Source of the DNA: Actinomycetota bacterium
Lineage (GTDB): Bacteria > Actinomycetota > Thermoleophilia > Solirubrobacterales > Solirubrobacteraceae
Reading direction: 5' to 3'
Assembly (NCBI GenBank): GCA_903970315.1
Contig: CAJCIJ010000026.1
Coordinates: 1-7,796, forward strand
DNA: 7,796 bases
The notes under the pieces were generated by a model. The model was not told the origin of the DNA. It saw only the letters and a program-made list of their open reading frames with translations, and did not search any database. The first letter of the stretch is position 1, and the number at the start of each line of letters is the position of its first letter. This document shows positions 1 through 6,768 of this stretch, in pieces. A program made the translations under genes and the position numbers.

Positions 1-561
1 CTTGGCCGCCAGGGCCGCCCGCCACTCGGCCACGGTCAGCACCTGCGCCTGGCGCGGGAAAACCTTCTCCATGAGCACCCGGTGGACCTCCTCGTCGGGG
101 TCCACGCAGCCATCCGAGAGCACCGCCAGGGCGAAGTCCAGGTCGGCGGCCTGCCGCAGCGTGGAGAGCACCACCCCGCTGGTGGCGATCCCGCAGAGGA
201 TCAGCGCATTGATGGCGTTGGCGCGCAGGACCACGTCCAGGTCACTGCCCGCGAAGGCGCTCACGCGCCGCTTTGTCACCACCACGTCGCGCTTGTCCGG
301 GGCGATCGCGGGGTGCACATCGCTGGAGGTGCCCTCGAGGAAGTTTTCGGTCTCCACGACGTGGGCGAAGATGGGGTTGTTGAGGCTCACTTCGGGGTAC
401 CGCGGCCGGAAACCCAGCTTGACGTAGATCACCCGCACGCCGGCCTTGCGAGCCGCCGTGACCGCCTCGGTGAGACGGGCCATGAGCACTTCGCTGCCCG
501 CGCGCTCGACGATTCCCTTCTGCACATCCATCACCAGCAGGGCGGTGCGCTCGGGATTCAT
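1..561 (-). CDS. Isochorismatase-fold (cysteine-hydrolase superfamily) protein, 3' end cut by window edge
   Basis: Reading leftwards from ATG at 561, 187 codons are open to the window edge, so the stop lies outside. The Rossmann-like isochorismatase fold is recognisable: the first strand ends in MDVQKG with Asp12, the central strand VVVTKRRVSAF supplies Lys97, and the nucleophile region reads CGIATSGVVLST (residues 123-134). The C-terminal signature (VLSDGC, then EVHRVLMEKVFPR) is also present. Members hydrolyse isochorismate, amides, nicotinamide or ureidoacrylate in the cytoplasm. At the nucleophile position, where RutB-type enzymes have Cys in T-N-x-C-V, this protein has Val130, as far as alignment by eye can tell. 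It may therefore act on an enol ether like true isochorismatases, which do not need the Cys, or be inactive. Homologues are about 185-200 residues, so little is missing. It starts 14 nt after the upstream membrane-protein gene and has no Shine-Dalgarno sequence. The substrate is unknown. Confidence 0.88.
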   Translation of the reverse strand, partial: MNPERTALLVMDVQKGIVERAGSEVLMARLTEAVTAARKAGVRVIYVKLGFRPRYPEVSLNNPIFAHVVETENFLEGTSSDVHPAIAPDKRDVVVTKRRVSAFAGSDLDVVLRANAINALILCGIATSGVVLSTLRQAADLDFALAVLSDGCVDPDEEVHRVLMEKVFPRQAQVLTVAEWRAALAAK

Positions 562-568
562 GCGCTCA

Positions 569-574
569 ATCGTA
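569..574 (-). promoter_or_regulatory. Candidate -10 box (TACGAT) for a leaderless isochorismatase-family transcript
   Basis: On the minus strand TACGAT fits the actinobacterial TAnnnT -10 pattern and ends exactly 7 nt before the ATG at 561. Transcription would then begin at or next to the start codon. It lies between the stop of the membrane-protein gene (576-578) and this gene, which has no Shine-Dalgarno sequence. No -35 box was identified. This is inferred from spacing alone. Confidence 0.35.
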
Positions 575-575
575 T

Positions 576-2240
576 TTAGTCGCCGTGGCTGGTGGCCGCG
601 ATCGTGGGGCAGACCGTCTGAGAGCCTTCGAAGAGTTGTGTCAGCGTGGGCGCAAAGCGCAGGCGGATCGTGCCTGCGCCACCGGCGACGATCGTGGTGA
701 ACCCGCTGGGCGTCGCAAACAGACAGGCGCTCCCGTGCGGCGAGACGTCCCAGTAGGGGGTGTAGCGCACAGCAAGGCTGTAGCGACCGGGCCCGCTGAC
801 ACGCACGGTCATGGAGGCGTGACCGAAGAACAGCACACTGGCATGCCGCCCCTCCGGCGCCGTCAGCAGGGGCCTTGCCCGCGGCAGCCCATAGATGGCC
901 AGGTGGCGATCGCGGTAGACGACCGGCAGGCCGGAGTGGCCCGACTCCAGCAGGCGAGCCTCTGCGGTGGCGCTGTAGTCCAGCGGGCCGTCGGGCAGCA
1001 CGACGTACCGAACGCCGTTGCTGCGCAGCCACGCGCGGTAGCCCTCCGGAGAGATCGTCGACTCATACAGCAGCGCGTTGGTGGGAAAGTCGTCCTGGCG
1101 AAACCAACCGCGCACGATCGGGATGCCCGCGGCAGGCAGGTAATAGGCGTCCCAATGGCCTGCACTGTCCACAGCCTCCACACGAAAATCGGGATTGTCG
1201 TGAGCGTGCAGAAAACGGATGCCACCGGCCCAGAAGCCGGCCTGCGTAGACGGCGCATCCAGCGCCAGCGAGGCGCTCACCACGTCCGGCGCCAGCTGTC
1301 CGCCCAGCGCCAGGGCACCCAGCGCAACCGCAACCGCCTGCCTGATGCGGCGCTCCTGCAGCTGGCGTGCGAGCAGGACCCAGATCAGCGGCGCCGCGAT
1401 GTAGTCCGACAGCCGCGTCGCATTGCCCCCGAGCGGAGACGGGATCAGGTAGGCGACGACAGCGGCGATCCCCATGGCCACAAACATGCCCCGGATGACC
1501 CCCACCCCCCGCAGCCGCGCCGAGGCGGCAAAGGCCAGCACGGTGAGCCCCAGCACCTGGAACAGCGCCCAGACGTTGAAGTGAAAGTAGCTCCCGATCG
1601 GGAAGGCGTGCTGGAGGGCCGCGCCCACCAGGCCGCATAGCGCCACGCCCGCCAGGAGTGCCGGCTGGAGCATGTGTCGCATGCTGCTCTGTCCCAGCGC
1701 AATTCCCGCAAGGCTGACGGCGAGCAGCGCAAACGCCAGGGGGCTGGCCAGCAGCGTTGCCAGCATCACGGGTACCACCGCCAGCGTCCGCCCGCGGCCG
1801 CGCAGCGAGATGACCAGCAGGCCGAGTGCCATGCCGAGCGCAAACGGGTACTCGCCTGAGATCCAGATGCCAACGGCTGCAGTTACCGCAAACGCGCGCA
1901 CCGGCCACTCCGAGCCGACGTTGAACCGTCCCGCCATGAGCCGCTGGAAGAGGTAGCCGCTGGCCGCCAGCGTGCCAAGCACGGTCGGCAGCTGGCCGAT
2001 GTAGGCGGCGATGGGGTAGTACAGCAGCGAGTAGTCGATCAGCGAATAGCGGCCGTCGTACCAGTAGTTGTCCCAAAATTGAAATCCGCCGTGAAGCCAG
2101 CGCAGCGTTTGGTAGAGCTGCGCGGCGGTGTCCACGCCCGCGGGAACGAGCAGGCGAACGAGCTCCACGCTGGCGACCGCCAGGGCACCCGCCACCAGAG
2201 CCTCGCGGCGACTGTCAAGCCGCAGTACTGTTGTCGCCAT
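576..2240 (-). CDS. Polytopic membrane protein, GT-C-glycosyltransferase-like / PTPS-related type
   Basis: The protein has 554 residues from the chosen ATG at 2240. Residues about 13-33 form a first membrane helix. Then comes an outward loop with Asp37 (GVDTAAQ) and the aromatic stretch FWDNYWYDGRYSL (55-67), followed by about eight to ten further hydrophobic segments to about residue 320. From about 335 the chain is soluble and probably extracytoplasmic. It includes AYYLPAAGIPIVRGWF (365-380) and WLRSNGVRYVVLPDG (404-418), a pattern I associate with YfhO-like and '6-pyruvoyl-tetrahydropterin synthase-related' membrane proteins. This layout suggests a GT-C-type enzyme moving sugars from lipid carriers, but the usual acidic pair in the first loop is reduced to one Asp, so activity is a guess. 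The open frame extends 43 codons upstream to 2369, but that stretch is Ser/Ala/Arg-rich, lies antisense to the divergent gene and looks like a shadow. The last gene-to-gene gap is 14 nt. Confidence 0.7.
   Translation of the reverse strand: MATTVLRLDSRREALVAGALAVASVELVRLLVPAGVDTAAQLYQTLRWLHGGFQFWDNYWYDGRYSLIDYSLLYYPIAAYIGQLPTVLGTLAASGYLFQRLMAGRFNVGSEWPVRAFAVTAAVGIWISGEYPFALGMALGLLVISLRGRGRTLAVVPVMLATLLASPLAFALLAVSLAGIALGQSSMRHMLQPALLAGVALCGLVGAALQHAFPIGSYFHFNVWALFQVLGLTVLAFAASARLRGVGVIRGMFVAMGIAAVVAYLIPSPLGGNATRLSDYIAAPLIWVLLARQLQERRIRQAVAVALGALALGGQLAPDVVSASLALDAPSTQAGFWAGGIRFLHAHDNPDFRVEAVDSAGHWDAYYLPAAGIPIVRGWFRQDDFPTNALLYESTISPEGYRAWLRSNGVRYVVLPDGPLDYSATAEARLLESGHSGLPVVYRDRHLAIYGLPRARPLLTAPEGRHASVLFFGHASMTVRVSGPGRYSLAVRYTPYWDVSPHGSACLFATPSGFTTIVAGGAGTIRLRFAPTLTQLFEGSQTVCPTIAATSHGD
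2226..2231 (+). promoter_or_regulatory. Candidate -10 box (TACTGT) for a leaderless start at 2239
   Basis: TACTGT fits TAnnnT and ends 7 nt before the ATG at 2239, the spacing expected for a leaderless actinobacterial transcript. No Shine-Dalgarno sequence is visible before that ATG. The box lies inside the first codons of the divergent membrane-protein gene. No matching box was found the same distance upstream of the divergent start. Confidence 0.3.
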
Positions 2241-2637
2241 GTCTGAGTCGCAGGATTCCGAGGCCGATTTCGACCTTGCCGCTGCCGGGCTTCGCGCCGA
2301 TGGCGGTGACCTGCGGATATCGCTTGAGGTGCTGGCCGCCAAGCTCCAGGGGGCGTTGCCGGACTCCACCGAGGTGCAGAGGACAGGCCGCGGTCTGTTG
2401 CGTCGCGGGCCGTCCCACGTGACTGAGCTTAGGGTCAGGCTGGGCGAGATGCGTTATCAGCTCTCGGCGGCCGGCCAGCGGTTGGAGTGCCGGCGCGAAC
2501 GCGAGGTCGGGGGGATCTCGATCAAGCGTGAGGCGCTGGATCCGGAGGCCTGGGTGTCGGCGCTTGCGGCCGACCTCCAGGACGAGGCGCAGCGCAGCGC
2601 AGGTGCGCGCGAGGCGCTCGCAAGGTTGCTGGGCTAG
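2239..2637 (+). CDS. Conserved-type hypothetical protein, 132 aa, leading the YbjQ-domain cluster
   Basis: A small soluble, charged protein with no signal peptide or membrane segment. Residues 1-10 are acidic. A likely helix follows (about 11-40, FDLAAAGLRADG then LEVLAAKLQGAL), then a region that could be beta strands (about 44-98) containing one cysteine in LECRREREVGGISIKRE (83-98). The C-terminus is an alanine-rich amphipathic helix (about 103-131). I recall similar proteins in actinobacterial genomes next to YbjQ-like proteins, but know no assigned function. The ATG at 2239 was chosen because the DFDLAAAGLRADG region appears to be the family's N-terminus; the open frame runs back to 2128, but that part is a shadow of the opposite gene. 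Its TAG is directly followed by the ATG of the next gene (TAGATG), so the two are probably translated together and may act together. Confidence 0.75.
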   Translation: MSESQDSEADFDLAAAGLRADGGDLRISLEVLAAKLQGALPDSTEVQRTGRGLLRRGPSHVTELRVRLGEMRYQLSAAGQRLECRREREVGGISIKREALDPEAWVSALAADLQDEAQRSAGAREALARLLG

Positions 2638-3597
2638 ATGGTCGCGCGCCAGGGTCCAGAGGGTGCAGCCGACGCCGATGCCGGCGCCGAATCGCTGGCC
2701 GCGATTGAAGCCGGCGACATCACTCCGGGCGCAAGGCGCCGGCTCAACGAGTTGCGCGACTCCGGGGGCACGTTTACCTCAGACCTTTCCACAGCCGACT
2801 TTGCACTCTGTCATCAACTCGGGCTGCGTCCTCTGGCTCAGGTCATGGGCAGCTCCATCTACCAGGTCGGTTACCAGGGCGTGGGCTATGGAGCGGGCTT
2901 CAACTACGCCGGCAACTACGCTGCCGGAGGCGGCTTTGTGGCAGAGCTACAGACGCTCAGCTACGCCTACAACGAGGCGCGGTCGCGCGCACTGGTGCGG
3001 CTCAAGCACGAGGCGACGGCCGTGGGGGCCGACGCGGTGGTCGGCGTGGACGTGCGTATGCAAGCACGCGACTTCGGCGACTCCACGAGCTCCGGCGTGA
3101 TCGAGTTCTCGGTGATCGGCACGGCGGTCGCCCGCGACGCGACTACCGCTCCGCCGGCGCCGTCCACGGCAGCCCCTGTGCTCACGGAGCTGGGTGTCGC
3201 CGATTACGTCAAGCTCGTGCAGGCCGGAATCGAGCCGGTCGGGATCGTCGGCGCCAGCGCCGCGTTCATCTCCACGTACTCCTACGTCTTCGGCGGAGGC
3301 ATGCTCAGTGGCGGCGGCATGGGAATGGCCTCCGCCAATTTCGAGCTGACCGGCTTCACCGAGGCCGTCTACGCGGCCCGCGCGCGCGCAATGGGGGCCA
3401 TATACGAACAGGCCCAGGCGCTGGGTGCGTCTGGGACTGTGGGGGTGCGGATCGAGCACCGGGCCCAGCGCCAGGCGCTCGGTGGCTCCAACCAGACTGG
3501 CATGGGGGTTACGTTTCACGTCATGGGAACCGCCATCGTTGACTCCCAGTCGGCGGCGCCCCCCTCGCCGGAGACCACCCTGAACCTCTCGGCCTAG
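2638..3597 (+). CDS. Double YbjQ/UPF0145-like (putative heavy-metal-binding) domain protein
   Basis: 319 residues holding two divergent copies of a YbjQ-like domain. Copy 1 (about 44-165) starts FTSDLS at 46-51. It continues GLRPLAQVMGSSIYQVG (62-78), a helix with NEARSRALVRLKHEA, then GADAVVGVDV and a final strand ending VIGTAVA. Copy 2 (about 180-302) keeps GIEPVGIVG, AVYAARARAMGAIYEQAQALGA and MGTAIVD, but has lost FTSDLS. Both copies carry glycine-rich inserts after the first strands (about 79-99, Gly/Tyr-rich, and 213-230). A Pro/Ala linker (about 168-180) joins the copies. E. coli YbjQ is a single domain of about 107 residues that forms pentamers; heavy-metal binding is a family label rather than a proven function. 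There is no signal peptide. The ATG follows the previous stop with no gap, and no good Shine-Dalgarno sequence is present, so translational coupling is likely. The next gene is a paralogue. Confidence 0.82.
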   Translation: MVARQGPEGAADADAGAESLAAIEAGDITPGARRRLNELRDSGGTFTSDLSTADFALCHQLGLRPLAQVMGSSIYQVGYQGVGYGAGFNYAGNYAAGGGFVAELQTLSYAYNEARSRALVRLKHEATAVGADAVVGVDVRMQARDFGDSTSSGVIEFSVIGTAVARDATTAPPAPSTAAPVLTELGVADYVKLVQAGIEPVGIVGASAAFISTYSYVFGGGMLSGGGMGMASANFELTGFTEAVYAARARAMGAIYEQAQALGASGTVGVRIEHRAQRQALGGSNQTGMGVTFHVMGTAIVDSQSAAPPSPETTLNLSA

Positions 3598-3609
3598 CCG
3601 GCCATCTCG

Positions 3610-3631
3610 ACCACGCCCCCAACCACGCCCC
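3610..3631 (+). repeat. Short tandem direct repeat ACCACGCCCC x2
   Basis: The 86-bp gap between the two YbjQ-like genes contains ACCACGCCCC at 3610-3619 and again at 3622-3631, separated by two bases. The start-to-start distance is 12 bp, close to one helical turn. It could be an operator or chance in C-rich DNA. I know of no regulator with this site. Confidence 0.35.
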
Positions 3632-3667
3632 GACCAAGATCTCAGCACTGTGCCCATGGCGCCAACC

Positions 3668-3676
3668 AGGAAAGGA
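3668..3676 (+). promoter_or_regulatory. Strong ribosome-binding site (AGGAAAGGA)
   Basis: A purine-rich Shine-Dalgarno sequence ends 7 nt before the ATG at 3684 and fixes that start. It contrasts with the weak or absent ribosome-binding sites of the two preceding genes, so this paralogue may be made at a higher level or independently. Confidence 0.7.
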
Positions 3677-3683
3677 ACTCAGC

Positions 3684-4571
3684 ATGAGTGACAGCGACCC
3701 CACCGACGGCCAGTTGACGGATGCCGATGAGCAGTTGACAGGCGCCCAGCCCAACGAGACCGAGGCGCCGTATGACCCGGGCGAGCTCGAGGGCGTGCCC
3801 GAGGCAGGACGCGCGCGCCTACAGCAGAACCGCGCCGGACTGTTCACATCCGATCTGAGCGTCAACGAGTTCCTGCTGATCAAACAGGCCGGCTTTGACC
3901 CCGTGGGGCTGGTCGTGGGCAGCTCGATCTACCACATCGGCATCCAGCTGGCCGGCTGGAAGCGCAGCCAGGAGCTGACCGTGCTCTCGGAAGCCATGTA
4001 CGCGGCGCGCCAGCTGGCGATGACCCGGATGGAGGAGGAGGCCGACCAGCTGGGAGCCGACGGCATCGTTGGGGTGCGTCTGGACGTCGGCCGCTACGAG
4101 TGGGGACAGGACATGGCCGAGTTCATCGCCATCGGCACCGCCATCAAGCACCGCGAGGGAGTGCTGCACAGGGCACCCAGCGGCAGGCCCTTCACCAGCG
4201 ATCTCTCCGGGCAGGACTTCTGGACGCTCATGCGCACCGGCCACAGGCCCGTGGGCATGGTGATGGGCAGCTGCGTCTACCACGTCGCCCACAGGGGCAT
4301 GCTTCAGTCAATGGCTCAGACGGGCCGAAACGTCGAGCTCGCCAACTACACGCAGGCGCTGTATGACGCGCGCGAGCTGGCGATGGAGCGGATGCAGAGC
4401 GAGGCGCAGGAAATTGGAGCCGAGGGCATCGTGGGCGTTCAGCTGCAGGAGAAAAGCCACGGCTGGGGCAGCCACACGATCGAGTTTTTTGCGATCGGCA
4501 CCGGGATCATTCCCTCAGAGACCCCCGACGGTGGCATCGAGCCCCCGACGCCCGTGCTCGACCTCAGTTGA
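3684..4571 (+). CDS. Double YbjQ/UPF0145-like domain protein, paralogue of the preceding gene
   Basis: 295 residues. An acidic, probably disordered N-terminus (1-45, rich in Asp, Glu, Gln and Pro) is followed by two well-preserved YbjQ-like domains. Domain 1 (about 52-156) begins FTSDLS (54-59). It continues AGFDPVGLVVGSSIYHIG, MYAARQLAMTRMEEEADQLG, GADGIVGVRL and ends FIAIGTAI. Domain 2 (about 168-276) begins FTSDLS (170-175). It continues TGHRPVGMVMGSCVYHVA, LYDARELAMERMQSEAQEIG, GAEGIVGVQL and ends FFAIGTGI. The domains resemble each other more closely than the two in the preceding protein and lack the long glycine-rich inserts. There is no signal peptide or membrane helix, so it is probably cytoplasmic. 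The YbjQ fold forms pentamers; a two-domain chain would need a different arrangement. Histidines in YHIG and YHVA and Cys197 are possible metal ligands, but this is unproven. It ends 58 bp from the convergent transporter gene. Confidence 0.85.
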   Translation: MSDSDPTDGQLTDADEQLTGAQPNETEAPYDPGELEGVPEAGRARLQQNRAGLFTSDLSVNEFLLIKQAGFDPVGLVVGSSIYHIGIQLAGWKRSQELTVLSEAMYAARQLAMTRMEEEADQLGADGIVGVRLDVGRYEWGQDMAEFIAIGTAIKHREGVLHRAPSGRPFTSDLSGQDFWTLMRTGHRPVGMVMGSCVYHVAHRGMLQSMAQTGRNVELANYTQALYDARELAMERMQSEAQEIGAEGIVGVQLQEKSHGWGSHTIEFFAIGTGIIPSETPDGGIEPPTPVLDLS

Positions 4572-4609
4572 ACCGCCCTTTGCCCTGAGCGCAGCAGCGC
4601 CCCTTTCAG

Positions 4610-4629
4610 CCGAGGCGTGCCGCCCTCGG
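4610..4629. terminator. GC-rich hairpin between convergent genes, possible bidirectional terminator
   Basis: CCGAGG (4610-4615) and CCTCGG (4624-4629) are perfect inverted repeats. With one bulged C the stem can extend to eight pairs around a TGC loop. It starts at the base next to the transporter's stop codon (4630-4632) and lies 38 nt after the stop of the YbjQ-like gene. There is no U-tract on either strand, so it is not a classical intrinsic terminator, though GC hairpins without U-tracts are common in actinobacteria. Confidence 0.4.
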
Positions 4630-6768
4630 TCAGTCGAGTCGACCCAGCCGCCCGTGTAGGGCGCGCAGCCTTCGGGGCGCCCACCAGTTCCAATCGCCGA
4701 GCAGCGCCATCAGTGAGGGCACCAGCAGCGCTCTGATGATGCTCGCGTCGATGGCGACTGCGAGAGCCGCGCCGAAACCAAGCTCCTTGACCGAGAGGAT
4801 ACTCGACGTCACGAGCGCTCCCATGGCCACGCAGAACAGCAGGGCCGCCGCCGTCACCAGACGCCCGGTGCGTTCCATCCCCTGGGCCACCGCCGCGCGG
4901 TTTGTCAAGCCCGCATCGTGGCCCTCCTTGACGCGGGCCAGAAGGAACACCCCGTAGTCGCTTGACATCGCAAAGGCGACCGTCAGCAGAAGCATCAGGT
5001 TCGACGGCTCAAGGCCGCCGTTTGAGCGAAAGTCAAAAAGGCCCGCCAGGGCACCGTGCTGAAATGCAAGTACAAGCAGGCCCACCGTCGCTGCCAGCGT
5101 GAGCAGGTTCATCAGGAACGTCTTCACCGGCAGCACCGCCGATCCGGTCATCGCAAAGATCGTGGCGAACATCGTCAGGGCGACGATCACCAGCGCCAGA
5201 GGGAGGTGGCCCGAGAGAGTGTGCAACTGGTCGGAGAACCACGCCGTGATCCCGCCTACGGCGGTCGGGAACGGGGCATGCACTGCCCGCAGTCGCGCCA
5301 CCACGCGTTCGTTTGCCGCGCTGAAGGGATCCCCGCGGGGGGGCAGGGTGATCGCCCAGATGTTGTGCGCTATGTAGTTCAGCTGCACACGTGCCGGCTC
5401 GCCGCTGGCCAACGCGATCTTGCGCGCGTACTGTTCGACCAGGACGGCTTCCCCCGCAGGCGCTTCGGCGACCACCGCAATCGGCACCGCCGGATTTGCG
5501 CCGAAGTTGCGCGTGAGCCTGTCCTCCACCTGGCGTGCTGCGGAGGACACCGGCAGGATGCTCGTCGACGCCGGTGTCAGGCCGATACCCAGCGCCGGCG
5601 ATCCTGCAAGCAGAAGCACGGCAGCGCTGGCCAACGCGATTGGTCCCGGCCGGCGCATGACCGCGCCGGCAAGCCGCGACCAGAACGCTCCCGAGCGGAC
5701 GGCGGCTGCCCGATCGGGTCCCAACCATGCCGGCGCGAGCGCGTTGACGCGGTCGCCGAGCACCACGAGCACCGCGGGCAGGACCGTCAGTGAGATGCCT
5801 CCCGCGGTCAGGGCCGTCAGTGCCCCTGCGATCCCCATGGAGTACAGAAACCGCAGCGGGAACACGCACAAGGAGGCCATCGCCATCGCCACCGTAAGCG
5901 AGCTGAACAGCACGGTGCGTCCGGCAGTGGCAAGCGTCTTGGCAGCCGCCACGCGGACCGCCTCGGAGCCGGCCGGCGTCCCGGACGGCGCGGCCGCAGC
6001 GAGCTCCTCCCTGTAGCGGGAGACCACGAACAGGCTGTAGTCGATCGCAAGGCCCAGCCCCAGCGCGCTGACGAGGTTCAGTGCGAATACCGACAGGCCC
6101 ACCACCTGGGTGGCTGCCTGAAGGCAAAGAAAGGTGGCAAAGACGGTGAAGACGCCCACGAGCAGTGGCAGCAGCGCAGCGACCAGGCCGCGAAAGACCC
6201 AAATCGACAGCAGCAGGACAAACGGCAGCGCGTAGAGAGCCGCAAGCTCCAGGTCGTTGCGCGAGCGGTGCGTGAGTTCCTCGAACACGAGATCAAGGCC
6301 GCTGAGAGAGATGTGGTCGGCGCGCAGCGTCGGCCCCACGCGCTGCGCCGCGCGGTAGGCCAGTTCACGCGTCGCGAAAGTCGCCATCACCAGCGTTTCG
6401 CGCCCGTTGCGCGAGATCAGTTCGGGGTCGTCTCCGACCGTGTAGTCATAGGCGTGTCGGAAGCCCTTCTGGCCGATGAAGAGGCGCGCGACCTGTTCCT
6501 CGGTCGCTGCCACAGCTGGATTGCCCACCACAGGCGTGGCGCTCTTGATCAGCGCAACCAGCCCGAGCTCGTCTTCGGCGCCGCTGGCACGCTGGAGCAT
6601 GCGTGTGGCTGCCGCCGTCTGCGACGACGGGTCTTCGAAGTCAGACAGCGATGCCTGTAGCTGGTTGACGATCGGGCCACCCACGACAATCGCCGCGATC
6701 AGCACCACGCCGGCCACCGCCAGTAGGCGGCGAGGGTGCCGGCAGCAGAGGTCTGTCAGTCGTCGCAT
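4630..6768 (-). CDS. MMPL/RND-family transporter (MmpL-like lipid exporter)
   Basis: A 712-residue inner-membrane transporter with the usual twelve-helix RND layout. TM1 spans about 15-38, followed by a periplasm-facing porter loop (about 39-172) and TM2-6 (about 174-340). Then come TM7 (about 370-395), a second porter loop (about 396-520) and TM8-12 (about 521-690). Both proton-relay Asp-Tyr pairs known from MmpL proteins are intact: GLAIDYSLF with Asp243-Tyr244, and AMSSDYGVF with Asp604-Tyr605. RYREEL follows the first, and the C-terminus carries the typical GDWNWWAPRRL. It should use the proton gradient to move lipids or other hydrophobic compounds out of the cytoplasm; the actual substrate cannot be told. 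It has no long C-terminal cytoplasmic tail, unlike MmpL3. The ATG at 6768 opens the hydrophobic N-terminus and has no good Shine-Dalgarno sequence. It is divergent from an acyl desaturase, which suits a lipid-related role. Confidence 0.92.
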   Translation of the reverse strand: MRRLTDLCCRHPRRLLAVAGVVLIAAIVVGGPIVNQLQASLSDFEDPSSQTAAATRMLQRASGAEDELGLVALIKSATPVVGNPAVAATEEQVARLFIGQKGFRHAYDYTVGDDPELISRNGRETLVMATFATRELAYRAAQRVGPTLRADHISLSGLDLVFEELTHRSRNDLELAALYALPFVLLLSIWVFRGLVAALLPLLVGVFTVFATFLCLQAATQVVGLSVFALNLVSALGLGLAIDYSLFVVSRYREELAAAAPSGTPAGSEAVRVAAAKTLATAGRTVLFSSLTVAMAMASLCVFPLRFLYSMGIAGALTALTAGGISLTVLPAVLVVLGDRVNALAPAWLGPDRAAAVRSGAFWSRLAGAVMRRPGPIALASAAVLLLAGSPALGIGLTPASTSILPVSSAARQVEDRLTRNFGANPAVPIAVVAEAPAGEAVLVEQYARKIALASGEPARVQLNYIAHNIWAITLPPRGDPFSAANERVVARLRAVHAPFPTAVGGITAWFSDQLHTLSGHLPLALVIVALTMFATIFAMTGSAVLPVKTFLMNLLTLAATVGLLVLAFQHGALAGLFDFRSNGGLEPSNLMLLLTVAFAMSSDYGVFLLARVKEGHDAGLTNRAAVAQGMERTGRLVTAAALLFCVAMGALVTSSILSVKELGFGAALAVAIDASIIRALLVPSLMALLGDWNWWAPRRLRALHGRLGRLD

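Noticed and set aside
585..1640. Long plus-strand open frame (351 codons) opposite the membrane-protein gene
   Set aside because: Its product is rich in Arg, Gln, Gly and Ala with no recognisable motif. It is fully antisense to a coherent membrane protein, a normal consequence of high GC content.
2128..2238. N-terminal extension of the 132-aa protein to an ATG at 2128
   Set aside because: The extra residues are Thr/Ser/Arg/Ala-rich and antisense to the membrane protein's first helix; they look like a shadow.
2241..2369. N-terminal extension of the membrane protein to an ATG at 2369
   Set aside because: The extra 43 residues are Ser/Ala/Arg-rich with no membrane or signal character and are the reverse of the coding start of the 132-aa gene.
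4589..4600. GCGC-AGCA-GCGC mini-hairpin as terminator of the YbjQ-like gene
   Set aside because: The stem is only four pairs and a weak pyrimidine stretch follows. The hairpin at 4610-4629 is the better candidate.
5033..6202. Second minus-strand frame (389 codons) inside the MMPL gene
   Set aside because: It is out of frame with the transporter, low-complexity and Arg/Gly-rich. The overlapping MMPL frame has clear motifs.
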